This document shows positions 1 to 6,991 of a DNA stretch of 35,352 nt, piece after piece. The notes below the pieces were generated by a model. The model was given only the letters and a program-made list of their open reading frames with translations, ran no database searches and was not told where the DNA came from. A program made the translations under genes and the position numbers. Source of the stretch: Chitinophagales bacterium (lineage in GTDB: Bacteria > Bacteroidota > Bacteroidia > Chitinophagales > CAIOSU01); the NCBI GenBank assembly GCA_018401955.1, contig JAGYJT010000029.1, positions 1-35,352 of the forward strand, given 5' to 3'. The stretch's first letter is position 1. Every line of letters starts with the position of its first letter.

Positions 1-111
1 ATAGGCCGCTATCTCCGGACTGAAAATCTTGGTTTCGGTGAGTAGCTGTGCATGCACCTCCAAACCAATTACGGGTTGGTATTTTTCGATAACTGATGGA
101 GCTTGGTTCAT
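1..111 (-). CDS. gatB: Aspartyl/glutamyl-tRNA amidotransferase subunit B, N-terminal fragment cut by the window edge
   Basis: The reverse strand from 111 reads ATG and stays open to the window edge for 37 codons, with the segment YQPVIGLEVHAQLLTETKIF. This is the hallmark start of GatB, the subunit of the GatCAB complex that transamidates mischarged Glu-tRNA(Gln) or Asp-tRNA(Asn) in the cytoplasm. The start codon overlaps the stop of the upstream Uma2-type gene in an ATGA arrangement at 108-111, so the two are probably co-transcribed and translationally coupled. Only the first 37 residues are present, so catalytic features cannot be checked. The family call rests on the strongly conserved PVIGLEVHAQL motif. 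Confidence 0.9.
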   Translation of the reverse strand, partial: MNQAPSVIEKYQPVIGLEVHAQLLTETKIFSPEIAAY

Positions 112-647
112 AGTGCCGCTAGCAATTCTGCCAAATCAATTTCGATGGCACACTGGTTAATGATACTGAAAGTTCTGGTATCGTTTTGCTCTTGGTAACT
201 GCCGTTGGCAAGTACGAAAATATTAAACTGCTTGGTTTCTGGGTCGATGATTATGTAGTATTTAACGCCTTGCTCTTCGTATATCTCGTATTTCAAGTTA
301 CGATCTTTTAAAGCAGTTGCTGGCGATAGTATCTCAACTATTAATACCGGTGGTTTGGTAATGAACTTATCTGTTTGGTTGCAAACCACCACCACATCAG
401 GGCGAACAACAGTGTTATCATCAATAACCCAGTCAAGCTCAAAGAGTGCATCACAATTGCCGCAAGAGGTTTTCAACTTCTTGAGGGCATTGCTTACTTC
501 CCTTATTATTTCACTTGCAATTTTTTGATGCCAATAGGTTGCCGATGGCGACATAGCATACGGATACCCATCAATTAACTCCCATTCACCGTCCCATTTC
601 TGGTACTCGGCAACGGTATAATTAGGTGGATATTTATGGGCGCGCAT
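108..647 (-). CDS. Uma2-family (DUF820) PD-(D/E)XK-type putative endonuclease
   Basis: This 179-residue protein has the Uma2 layout. An N-terminal part contains EWELIDGYPYAMSPS (residues 21-35) and a histidine at 40. The nuclease core has RPDVVVV with Asp84, then LIVEILSPAT with Glu105, and Lys119 in the helix before KYYIIIDPE. These match the metal-binding Asp and Glu of restriction-type nuclease folds. Length is normal for the family, which is expanded in cyanobacteria and some Bacteroidota. The cellular role is unknown; DNA cleavage is inferred from the fold. The gene lies directly upstream of gatB with an ATGA overlap, an unusual place for a gene of this accessory family. The start ATG at 645-647 sits just below a TATATTTG box. 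Confidence 0.85.
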   Translation of the reverse strand: MRAHKYPPNYTVAEYQKWDGEWELIDGYPYAMSPSATYWHQKIASEIIREVSNALKKLKTSCGNCDALFELDWVIDDNTVVRPDVVVVCNQTDKFITKPPVLIVEILSPATALKDRNLKYEIYEEQGVKYYIIIDPETKQFNIFVLANGSYQEQNDTRTFSIINQCAIEIDLAELLAAL

Positions 648-651
648 ACTT

Positions 652-659
652 CAAATATA
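652..659 (-). promoter_or_regulatory. Candidate -7 box for the Uma2-gatB pair
   Basis: On the minus strand the bases read TATATTTG, a match to the Bacteroidota -7 consensus TANNTTTG. It ends only four bases before the start codon, so a transcript from it would be leaderless or nearly so. No TTG or TTTG -33 element sits at the usual 19-21 base spacing. Confidence 0.3.
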
Positions 660-811
660 CTGAAAAACATCTTTTATAGCGATGATTATGACAATCTTAA
701 TTGGTGAAGTAATCTTGTTAGTCTGAAGCAATTCGCTGAGAGGGGCCAAAGCAATAGTTACCATTTAATTGAAGCAGCACTCTCAACCCATTCGCCTTGT
801 TTTCGGTCTTT

Positions 812-1102
812 TCAAGCCTTGTTCTCTGGTATAAAATCACATAGTTCAACATGTACAGGTCCTTGGGAAGCCCATGTTTGTCCCAAATAACGTAGCTCCA
901 ATACCACTATATCTCCAGAAAGGTTATTGCCAAAGATTACGTTTTCTAATCTAACAACTGCAGCCTTTGCAGTATTTTGCCCCTCTATAAAATCAATTAC
1001 TTTCCCATTGCGTTTGTTAGCTCGTGGTTTTTTTAGAAACAACGGATCATAATCATAGCCTCCATAAATTTCAATCCTGTCACCAATTTCCAATGGTTTC
1101 AT
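812..1102 (-). CDS. Small hypothetical protein
   Basis: The gene encodes 96 residues from ATG at 1100-1102. An upstream in-frame GTG at 1139-1141 would add 13 residues, but that extension runs into the decayed alaS tail, so I prefer the ATG. The protein starts MKPLEIGDRIEIYGGYDYDP and contains GKVIDFIEGQNTAKAAVVRL and VLELRYLGQTW, ending acidic. The alternating hydrophobic strands with turns suggest a small all-beta fold, perhaps SH3-like. There is no signal peptide or membrane segment. Conserved-looking composition and a full open frame support a real gene. I do not recognise the family with confidence and assign no function. Confidence 0.6.
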   Translation of the reverse strand: MKPLEIGDRIEIYGGYDYDPLFLKKPRANKRNGKVIDFIEGQNTAKAAVVRLENVIFGNNLSGDIVVLELRYLGQTWASQGPVHVELCDFIPENKA

Positions 1103-1128
1103 ATTTAATGGTTTTGTATAAGCTGGTA

Positions 1129-1239
1129 TTATGTGTTCCACCCAGCCACCATAAACGCCCTCGCTTTCTTCAAAGCCGTAGGCAAGCCTGCGGGGTTTTT
1201 GCCGCCCGCCGCAGTGATAAGGGGAGATATGCCACCTAC
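1129..1239 (-). pseudogene. Decayed second copy of the alaS 3' end
   Basis: Read on the minus strand, this stretch encodes ITAAGGKNPAGLPTALKKAR followed by AFMVAGWNT and a TAA stop at 1129-1131. It aligns with the C-terminus of the intact AlaS (YATAGGKNPAGLPKVLEKAKAFVGAG). It lies directly downstream of the intact gene, in the same orientation. The nucleotide match is imperfect (roughly 70 percent by eye across about 80 bases), so it is a diverged copy rather than a fresh duplication. There is no start codon and no room for the rest of the synthetase. The homology fades around the codon at 1237-1239. It may be the remnant of an older or foreign allele. Confidence 0.75.
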
Positions 1240-1242
1240 AAT

Positions 1243-1273
1243 ATGGATGGTTCGGCTCCGCTCACCATGACAC
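1243..1273. repeat. REP-like palindromic element
   Basis: The core TTCGGCTCCGCTC is flanked by the inverted arms ATGGT (1247-1251) and ACCAT (1264-1268) and followed by GACAC. This resembles the dispersed intergenic palindromes of the form TCATnCTGAGCGGAGCCGAA that are common in bacterial genomes. It lies between the intact alaS end and the decayed alaS tail. Only one copy of this type is in the window, so repetitiveness is inferred from the motif and not shown. Confidence 0.45.
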
Positions 1274-1298
1274 AATGGGGCATTTCTCGTCTATATTT

Positions 1299-3926
1299 TT
1301 ATACACTCACCCCAGCCCCCACAAACGCCTTAGCCTTCTCCAGCACCTTTGGCAAACCAGCTGGGTTTTTACCGCCAGCAGTTGCATAAAAAGGTTGGCC
1401 CCCACCGCCTCCTTGTATCTCTTTGGCCCAGTCGCGAATCAAGTCGCCAGCTTTCCAGCCTTTGCCTTTCACCAGCTCATCGTCAATCATGATGGTCAAC
1501 TGTGCTTTGCCCTCGCTTTGCGCGCCCAATACCAAAAATAGGTTTGGTATTTCTTGCTTAAGCTGATAAGCCAAGCCTTTGATGGCATCGGCGTTGTTAA
1601 GCGCTATCTCGGCACCAATGTAGTTTACCCCGTTAATCAGTTCTACCGTTTTGGCTAGGCTATCCTTTAAGTTGCTGGCTTGGGCTAGGGTCGCTTCTTC
1701 CAGTTCCTTTTTAAGGGCTGTGTTTTCGTCGGCCAGAGCTTGTATGCCTTTTACCACATCTTTGGTGTTGCGGCTTAGGGCACTAATAGTCTCTAGCTGA
1801 CCTAGTTTTTCATTGATGTAAGCCAATGCGCCTGGGCCCGTCACGGCCTCTATGCGGCGTATGCCGGCAGCCACCGAAGTTTCGGTAGTTATTTTCAACA
1901 AACCAATTTCGCCAGTAGCTTTTACGTGGGTACCACCGCAAAGCTCCACCGAGTTGCCAAACTGTATTACGCGCACCACATCGCCGTATTTCTCGCCAAA
2001 CAATGCCATAGCACCAAGAGCTTTAGCCTCGTTAAGCGGCACATTGCGGCGTTCGTTCAACGGGAAGTTGGCACGGATGCGGTCGTTTACCAACTGCTCC
2101 ACTTTGGCCAGTTCCTCATCGGTAACTTTACTAAAATGGCTAAAATCAAAACGCAGGTATTCTTGATTTACCAACGAGCCCTTTTGGTGCACGTGGTCGC
2201 CCAATACTTCGCGCAGTGCCTCGTGCAATAGGTGTGTGGCACTGTGGTTAAGTTCGGTTAGCTGGCGTTTTTGCTTGTTTACAGATGCATGAAAGGTAGC
2301 ACTTGGGTTGCTAGGCAACTTATCGGCCCAATGCACTATCAGGTTATTTTCCTTCTTGGTATCGAAAATGCGCACCACCTCACCATCAGCACTCAAGGTA
2401 CCAGTATCGCCCACCTGGCCACCACTTTCAGCATAGAAAGGGGTATAATTAAACACCAATTGGTATTGCTCTTTGTCTTTGGCTTTCACGGTGCGGTAGC
2501 GCGTAATGGTTACCTCGCCTTCTTGCTGGTCGTAGCCGATAAATTCCTCTACGGCATCCTCCTTCAACACCACCCAATCGCCTTGTTGCACATTGGCATC
2601 GGCACGGCTGCGTTTCTTTTGTTCTTGCAGTTCAGCCTCAAAGCCCTTTTCATCAATCTGCAAGTTGCTTTCACTGGCCAAAAGGCGCGTAAGGTCGATG
2701 GGAAAACCGAAAGTGTCGTATAGCTCAAAAACCACGGCACCAGTTAATGTATCACCTTTCAGTTCTTCGGTTATTTGGGCAAACTTGCGTAAGCCGCTGC
2801 CTAGGGTATTCAAAAACGAAGCTTCTTCCTCTTTAACCACCTTGCTCACAAACTCTACCTGCTGTTGCAATTCAGGGAAAACCCGTTGCAATTGCCCAGC
2901 CAATACCGGCACCAATTGGTGGATAAAAGGCTCCTTAAGATTTAGGTAAGAGTATCCGTAACGCACCGCACGGCGCAATATGCGACGTATAACGTAGCCT
3001 GCACCCGTGTTGCTTGGCAACTGCCCATCGGCAATGGTAAAAGCAACTGCACGTATGTGATCAGCAATTACACGCATGGCTATGTCGGCCTTGGTGTCGC
3101 TGTATTTATAGGTTTCGCCGCTAATTTGCTCAACCACATTAATCAACGGCGTAAACACATCCGTATCGTAGTTGCTTCGCTTGCCCTGCAACACCATGCA
3201 AAGGCGCTCAAAGCCCATACCCGTATCAACGTGCTTGGCAGGAAGCGGGGTAAGAGTAGTATCGGCATTGCGATTGAACTGGATAAATACCAAGTTCCAT
3301 ATTTCGATTACTTGCGGGTGGTCGTTGTTTACCAAGTCGCGACCATTTACGGCAGCACGCTCTTCATCGCTGCGCATATCCACATGTATCTCGGTACAAG
3401 GGCCACATGGGCCGGTAGCGCCCATCTCCCAGAAGTTGTCTTTTTTGCTGCAACTCAATATACGGTCGGCGGGCATATACTTGCTCCACAGGTCACGTGC
3501 CTCGCTATCTTCTGGCAGGTTGTCGTCGGCATCGCCTTCGAAAACGGTAACGTACATACGGCTGGTATCCAAGCCATATACATCCACCAATAGCTCCCAG
3601 GCCCAATCAATGGCTTCTTTTTTAAAGTAATTGCCAAAGCTCCAGTTGCCCAACATCTCAAACATGGTGTGGTGATAGGTATCAATACCTACTTCCTCCA
3701 AGTCGTTGTGCTTACCGCTTACACGCAAGCATTTTTGGGTGTCGGCAATCCGAGGGTTCTCTGGGGTTTTGTTGCCCAAAAAGTACTCTTTAAACTGGTT
3801 CATGCCTGCATTGGTAAACATCAGCGTAGGGTCATCCTTCACCACAATGGGTGCCGATGGAACGATACGGTGCTCTTTTGAGTTGAAAAAGTTTATAAAT
3901 GTTTCCCGTATCTCGGCTGATGTCAT
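1299..3926 (-). CDS. alaS: Alanyl-tRNA synthetase
   Basis: This cytoplasmic enzyme charges tRNA(Ala) with alanine. It has 875 residues from ATG at 3924-3926; a GTG four codons upstream is possible, but MTSAEIRETF is the usual family start. The class II aminoacylation core begins with PTLMFTNAGMNQFK and GNWSFGNYFKKEAI. The editing domain carries the zinc-binding HSATH (His561 and His565) and CGGTH (Cys663 and His667), at positions matching other bacterial AlaS. The C-terminal C-Ala region ends with the glycine run EIQGGGGGQPFYATAGGKNP. All expected motifs and the full length are present. A diverged copy of its last approximately 35 codons lies just downstream. It is divergent from the M23 peptidase gene. 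Confidence 0.98.
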   Translation of the reverse strand: MTSAEIRETFINFFNSKEHRIVPSAPIVVKDDPTLMFTNAGMNQFKEYFLGNKTPENPRIADTQKCLRVSGKHNDLEEVGIDTYHHTMFEMLGNWSFGNYFKKEAIDWAWELLVDVYGLDTSRMYVTVFEGDADDNLPEDSEARDLWSKYMPADRILSCSKKDNFWEMGATGPCGPCTEIHVDMRSDEERAAVNGRDLVNNDHPQVIEIWNLVFIQFNRNADTTLTPLPAKHVDTGMGFERLCMVLQGKRSNYDTDVFTPLINVVEQISGETYKYSDTKADIAMRVIADHIRAVAFTIADGQLPSNTGAGYVIRRILRRAVRYGYSYLNLKEPFIHQLVPVLAGQLQRVFPELQQQVEFVSKVVKEEEASFLNTLGSGLRKFAQITEELKGDTLTGAVVFELYDTFGFPIDLTRLLASESNLQIDEKGFEAELQEQKKRSRADANVQQGDWVVLKEDAVEEFIGYDQQEGEVTITRYRTVKAKDKEQYQLVFNYTPFYAESGGQVGDTGTLSADGEVVRIFDTKKENNLIVHWADKLPSNPSATFHASVNKQKRQLTELNHSATHLLHEALREVLGDHVHQKGSLVNQEYLRFDFSHFSKVTDEELAKVEQLVNDRIRANFPLNERRNVPLNEAKALGAMALFGEKYGDVVRVIQFGNSVELCGGTHVKATGEIGLLKITTETSVAAGIRRIEAVTGPGALAYINEKLGQLETISALSRNTKDVVKGIQALADENTALKKELEEATLAQASNLKDSLAKTVELINGVNYIGAEIALNNADAIKGLAYQLKQEIPNLFLVLGAQSEGKAQLTIMIDDELVKGKGWKAGDLIRDWAKEIQGGGGGQPFYATAGGKNPAGLPKVLEKAKAFVGAGVSV

Positions 3927-3959
3927 TTGTTTTGGCACGGCTATTAACTTTATTTAGGT

Positions 3960-3989
3960 TTTGCTAAGAGGCTTAATTAATTATCTTTG
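3960..3989 (+). promoter_or_regulatory. Bacteroidota-type promoter for the M23 peptidase gene
   Basis: TTTG at 3960-3963 and TATCTTTG at 3982-3989 fit the -33 and -7 elements recognised by the primary sigma factor of Bacteroidota (TTTG, about 19-21 bases, TANNTTTG). The spacer here is 18 bases, slightly short. Transcription would start around 3995 and give a leader of about 170 bases that includes the short-word repeats. Confidence 0.5.
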
Positions 3990-4015
3990 TTTATCACCGT
4001 TGTAAAACGGCAGTG

Positions 4016-4023
4016 CAAAATTA
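4016..4023 (-). promoter_or_regulatory. Candidate -7 box for alaS
   Basis: The minus strand reads TAATTTTG, matching TANNTTTG, about 90 bases upstream of the alaS ATG. No good -33 element is at the expected distance, so this is weak. With the plus-strand promoter nearby it would form a divergent promoter pair. Confidence 0.3.
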
Positions 4024-4029
4024 CATGTT

Positions 4030-4085
4030 TTAAGTATCAAGTACACAGTATCAAGTATCAAGATTTAAGTACGAGGTACGATTCA
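4030..4085. repeat. Short-word near-tandem repeat (AGTATCAAGTA / GAGGTACGATT words)
   Basis: The stretch contains several near-copies of AGTATCAAGTA followed by ATTTAAGTACGAGGTACGAT. The 11-mer GAGGTACGATT at 4073-4083 recurs at 25819-25829 and inverted at 9187-9197. It is noncoding, in the leader between alaS and the M23 gene. The function is unknown. Confidence 0.6.
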
Positions 4086-4163
4086 CAAAATGCGATTGAG
4101 GGTTGCCTTTTTACTGGCCGTTTTCCCCAATCAACTAGTTAACCGATAAACCGGTCAACACCA

Positions 4164-5135
4164 ATGAAGAAGGTAAAATACCACTACAATAAACAAACCC
4201 TGCGCTACGAGCGCATTAAGCCATCGTGGGCTAAGAGCCTTTTGATGGGTTTGAGTTTTTTGGTTACATCGGCACTATTTGGCGTGGGTATGGCAACCTT
4301 GGGTTTTTATTATTTCGATTCACCGAAAGAAAAGCTTTTAAAGTACGAGATTGAGAAAATGCAAATGGAGTATGGTTTTGTAAACCAGAAACTGGAGCAA
4401 ATGACCGAGGTACTGGAAGGCTTGGAGTACAGAGATGAAAACATTTATCGCGTAGTATTTGAGGCCGAACCCATTCCAGCCTCAGTGCGCGAGGCAGGCA
4501 CCGGTGGGTCGCAGCGGTATAAAAGCCTTGAGGGATATGAGAACAGCGACCTAATGATGAATACATCAGTTTTGGTAGATAAGCTCCGCAAAAAAATGTA
4601 TGTGCAGAGTAAAAGCTACGACGAGGTGGCAGAGCTAATCAAAAACAAGGAACAGATGTTGGCCTCTATCCCAGCCATTATGCCCGTGGCCAATAAGGAT
4701 TTAACGCGGGTAGCCTCAGGCTACGGCATGCGTATACACCCCGTGTACAAAACTTATAAAATGCATACGGGTATGGACTTTACCGCACCCATTGGTACCG
4801 ATATCTATTCAACAGGCAATGGTGTTGTGGTTGAGGCCGATTTTAGCAAAGGCGGCTACGGCAATCACGTTGTGGTTGATCATGGCTTTGGTTATCAAAC
4901 CTTGTACGGTCATATGTCAAAGATTAATGTGAAGAAGGGGCAAAAGATACTTCGCGGCGAAGTGCTTGGTGTGGTAGGTAATACGGGTACCTCTACGGGT
5001 CCGCACTTGCATTATGAGGTAATCAAAAACGGTGTAAAAATCAATCCGGTAAACTATTACTTCAACGATTTGAGCCCCGAAGAGTTTGAGCGCATGTTAG
5101 AAATAAGCAGCAACCACAACCAATCGTTTGACTAA
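4164..5135 (+). CDS. Membrane-anchored M23-family peptidoglycan endopeptidase
   Basis: This 323-residue protein has a basic cytoplasmic N-terminus, one membrane segment (about residues 25-48), a probable coiled coil (about 53-85) and a C-terminal M23 (LytM) domain. The zinc ligands are visible: HTGMD (His201 and Asp205), YGHMS (His250) and PHLHYE (His281 and His283). The intact HxxxD and HxH pairs suggest an active endopeptidase cutting peptide cross-links in the periplasm, as opposed to a degenerate EnvC-like activator. It is divergent from alaS, an arrangement I know from other Bacteroidota, and is followed after 139 bases by a fur-type gene. The ATG at 4164 places the charged head directly before the membrane segment. 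Confidence 0.93.
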   Translation: MKKVKYHYNKQTLRYERIKPSWAKSLLMGLSFLVTSALFGVGMATLGFYYFDSPKEKLLKYEIEKMQMEYGFVNQKLEQMTEVLEGLEYRDENIYRVVFEAEPIPASVREAGTGGSQRYKSLEGYENSDLMMNTSVLVDKLRKKMYVQSKSYDEVAELIKNKEQMLASIPAIMPVANKDLTRVASGYGMRIHPVYKTYKMHTGMDFTAPIGTDIYSTGNGVVVEADFSKGGYGNHVVVDHGFGYQTLYGHMSKINVKKGQKILRGEVLGVVGNTGTSTGPHLHYEVIKNGVKINPVNYYFNDLSPEEFERMLEISSNHNQSFD

Positions 5136-5148
5136 TTAGTTGTGTTTA

Positions 5149-5274
5149 GACACAAGGCACAAGACACAAGACACAAGACAAGTGTGGGTTGATAAATGAG
5201 AGAAAGAAAATTTTAATACTTGACCAATTAACCAGTAAACCAATCAACCAGTAACAAATACACCGATTAACCAA
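5149..5274. repeat. Two short-word repeat clusters (ACACAAG and AACCAGTAAACC words)
   Basis: Bases 5149-5183 hold about four near-copies of the 7-mer ACACAAG. Bases 5221-5274 hold near-copies of TTAACCAGTAAACCAAT, ending at the fur start codon. A similar AACCGATAAACCGGTC stretch lies just upstream of the M23 gene at 4126-4163. No reading frame or strong hairpin is visible. Confidence 0.55.
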
Positions 5275-5688
5275 ATGAAGAACACGGTTTCCCTACTTAA
5301 ACAACATAACCTTCGCAACACCGAAGCCAGGGTGGCGGTGCTTAATGCCTTTATCACTCAGCCGCATGCCCTTTCGCATGGCGATGTGGAGCGCGAGGTA
5401 GGAGAACAGATTGATAGGGTGACCATTTACCGCACGCTTACCTCCTTTATGGAGAAGGGCTTGTTGCACAAAGTACCCGTGGATGATGGTAGCACCCGCT
5501 ACGCCCTGTGCGACCACTGCGACCACCACCAGCACGAAGACAATCACATCCACTTTAAGTGCACCGTTTGTGATACCACCCAGTGCCTTGACGAGCTGCC
5601 CATACCCCAAGTAAAACTACCCCAAGGCTACACCCTTACTGAAACCAACTTTTTGGTGCAAGGGGTTTGTAAGGGGTGTAATGGGTGA
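5275..5688 (+). CDS. Fur-family metal- or peroxide-responsive transcriptional repressor
   Basis: This is a 137-residue protein of usual Fur length. The N-terminal winged helix includes the recognition-helix motif DRVTIYRTL (about residues 47-55). It is followed by a histidine-rich metal segment (CDHCDHHQHEDNHIHFKC) and two CxxC zinc sites, Cys96/Cys99 and Cys132/Cys135. These structural zinc sites are typical of Fur, Zur and PerR. Which metal or signal it senses cannot be read from sequence; the abundant His and Cys before CTVC would suit zinc or iron. It lies 24 bases upstream of an unrecognised gene on the same strand, probably in one transcript. Confidence 0.92.
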   Translation: MKNTVSLLKQHNLRNTEARVAVLNAFITQPHALSHGDVEREVGEQIDRVTIYRTLTSFMEKGLLHKVPVDDGSTRYALCDHCDHHQHEDNHIHFKCTVCDTTQCLDELPIPQVKLPQGYTLTETNFLVQGVCKGCNG

Positions 5689-5712
5689 AGTATCTGACCA
5701 AGATGGCAACCC

Positions 5713-6336
5713 ATGCGCAACTTCACCAATAGAAAAAAAGTACGTGGCTGGACAAGGCGCATCAAAAAGCTTGGGTGCTTTTCAGAGCGCTTTTCCGACA
5801 TGTCTGTGGATAGGTTAGAATCTAGGGGTTCTGATTATGTAAAACTATGGATTGACCCGTGGTATCGACTAGAAAAGCGAAACCCACCATTGTGGTTTTA
5901 CAACCTGGCACTTGACGAGTTGGATAAAATCTATCGAAACTGGGAGGCTGTAATGCAAAAGGATGGCCGCCCTTATGATTTGCAGCTTTGGGTGTCGCAC
6001 CCCAATACCATGGGCAGCGAGGTAGTAGTCGATTTGGTAGAAAACCCCGGCGATAGGCGCGATAATTACTTTGAAATATTGCCAGATAATTTACCGTTTC
6101 CTGCCCATAGATATACGGGCAAAAGGCATTTCAACCCAGAAAATTACGATTGGCAATTAGCGCATCAGTATGATTATGTCTATAAAGTGTTAGATGGAAT
6201 TACTATAGCTGAAGAAAATGAATTGATAAGGCAAGGGTATATTGGTAAGGCTATTGAAACTGACCTTGAAACGGATACGCTCTATACTAAACCAATGAAT
6301 AAAATTTGGATTGGCAGATTGAAGAAAGCAAATTGA
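5713..6336 (+). CDS. Hypothetical protein of unknown family
   Basis: This 207-residue protein has no signal peptide or membrane segment. The N-terminus is basic (NRKKVRGWTRRIKK). The central part is rich in aromatic residues (IDPWYRLEKRNPPLWFYNLA; LQLWVSHPNTMGSEVVVDL). The C-terminal half has HRYTGKRHFNP, AEENELIRQGY and ends KIWIGRLKKAN. I recognise no catalytic motif or family. It starts 24 bases after the fur-type gene and ends 49 bases before the thioredoxin-fold gene, so an operon is likely. The continuous frame and position support a real gene; I infer no function. Confidence 0.7.
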   Translation: MRNFTNRKKVRGWTRRIKKLGCFSERFSDMSVDRLESRGSDYVKLWIDPWYRLEKRNPPLWFYNLALDELDKIYRNWEAVMQKDGRPYDLQLWVSHPNTMGSEVVVDLVENPGDRRDNYFEILPDNLPFPAHRYTGKRHFNPENYDWQLAHQYDYVYKVLDGITIAEENELIRQGYIGKAIETDLETDTLYTKPMNKIWIGRLKKAN

Positions 6337-6385
6337 ACCATTTTCCTCCCTCAAAACGTTCTCTGTTCAAACATCAAAAACCACC

Positions 6386-6991
6386 ATGCCTACAATTGCG
6401 TTTCAAGCCTATTTAGATAAAGCAATTACCTACCCCCAATACCGAGATTTGATTGATAAATTGCTGGCCGAAGGAAAAACAACAGGCGAGAACCATAGCG
6501 AAGATTATATAGCTTATACCAGGCTAAACCTAACCCGTATGGAGCGCTTGGACAAAACAGTTGCGCTCAACGATGATTTGTTATTGACCTTGAAAGAACT
6601 GAAACGCAAGCAAACTTGGCTGGTAATTACCGAAGCCTGGTGCGGCGATGCGGCGCAAAACTTACCCATACTTAATTTAATGGCCCTTCAAAACCCAAAC
6701 ATTGAGTTTAAGCTGGTATTGCGCGATGAAAACCTGGAGCTTATGGACCAATACCTCACCAACGGTGGCCGCAGCATACCCAAGTTGATAATACTAGATA
6801 CTGAAACCCATAAAGAACTAGCTATTTGGGGCCCAAGGCCAGCAGGTGCACAAGCATTGTTAGCAGAGCACAAAGCCAACCCCGCTGAAAGCCATGCCGA
6901 TTTTGCCAAAAAGGTGCAGCTATGGTATGCCCAAGATAAAAACCTGAGCACCCAGCACGAGCTGCTGGCATTGTTGAAAATGATTGAATGA
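6386..6991 (+). CDS. Thioredoxin-family protein with a single active-site cysteine
   Basis: In this 201-residue cytoplasmic protein, residues 75-95 read QTWLVITEAWCGDAAQNLP, the strand and active-site turn of a thioredoxin fold of the Bacteroidota thioredoxin_9-like group. Downstream GGRSIPKLIIL supplies the cis-proline loop (SIP). The usual CxxC is reduced to CGDA: only Cys86 is present. It therefore cannot act as a classical disulfide reductase; a monothiol or non-redox role is possible. An N-terminal helical region (about 1-70) precedes the fold. There is no signal peptide. It lies at the end of the fur-unknown-thioredoxin run. Confidence 0.85.
   Translation: MPTIAFQAYLDKAITYPQYRDLIDKLLAEGKTTGENHSEDYIAYTRLNLTRMERLDKTVALNDDLLLTLKELKRKQTWLVITEAWCGDAAQNLPILNLMALQNPNIEFKLVLRDENLELMDQYLTNGGRSIPKLIILDTETHKELAIWGPRPAGAQALLAEHKANPAESHADFAKKVQLWYAQDKNLSTQHELLALLKMIE

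Noticed and set aside
2271..2723. Long plus-strand open frame inside alaS (also 3057-3593)
   Set aside because: Antisense shadows of a well-conserved synthetase gene; no matching domain or promoter.
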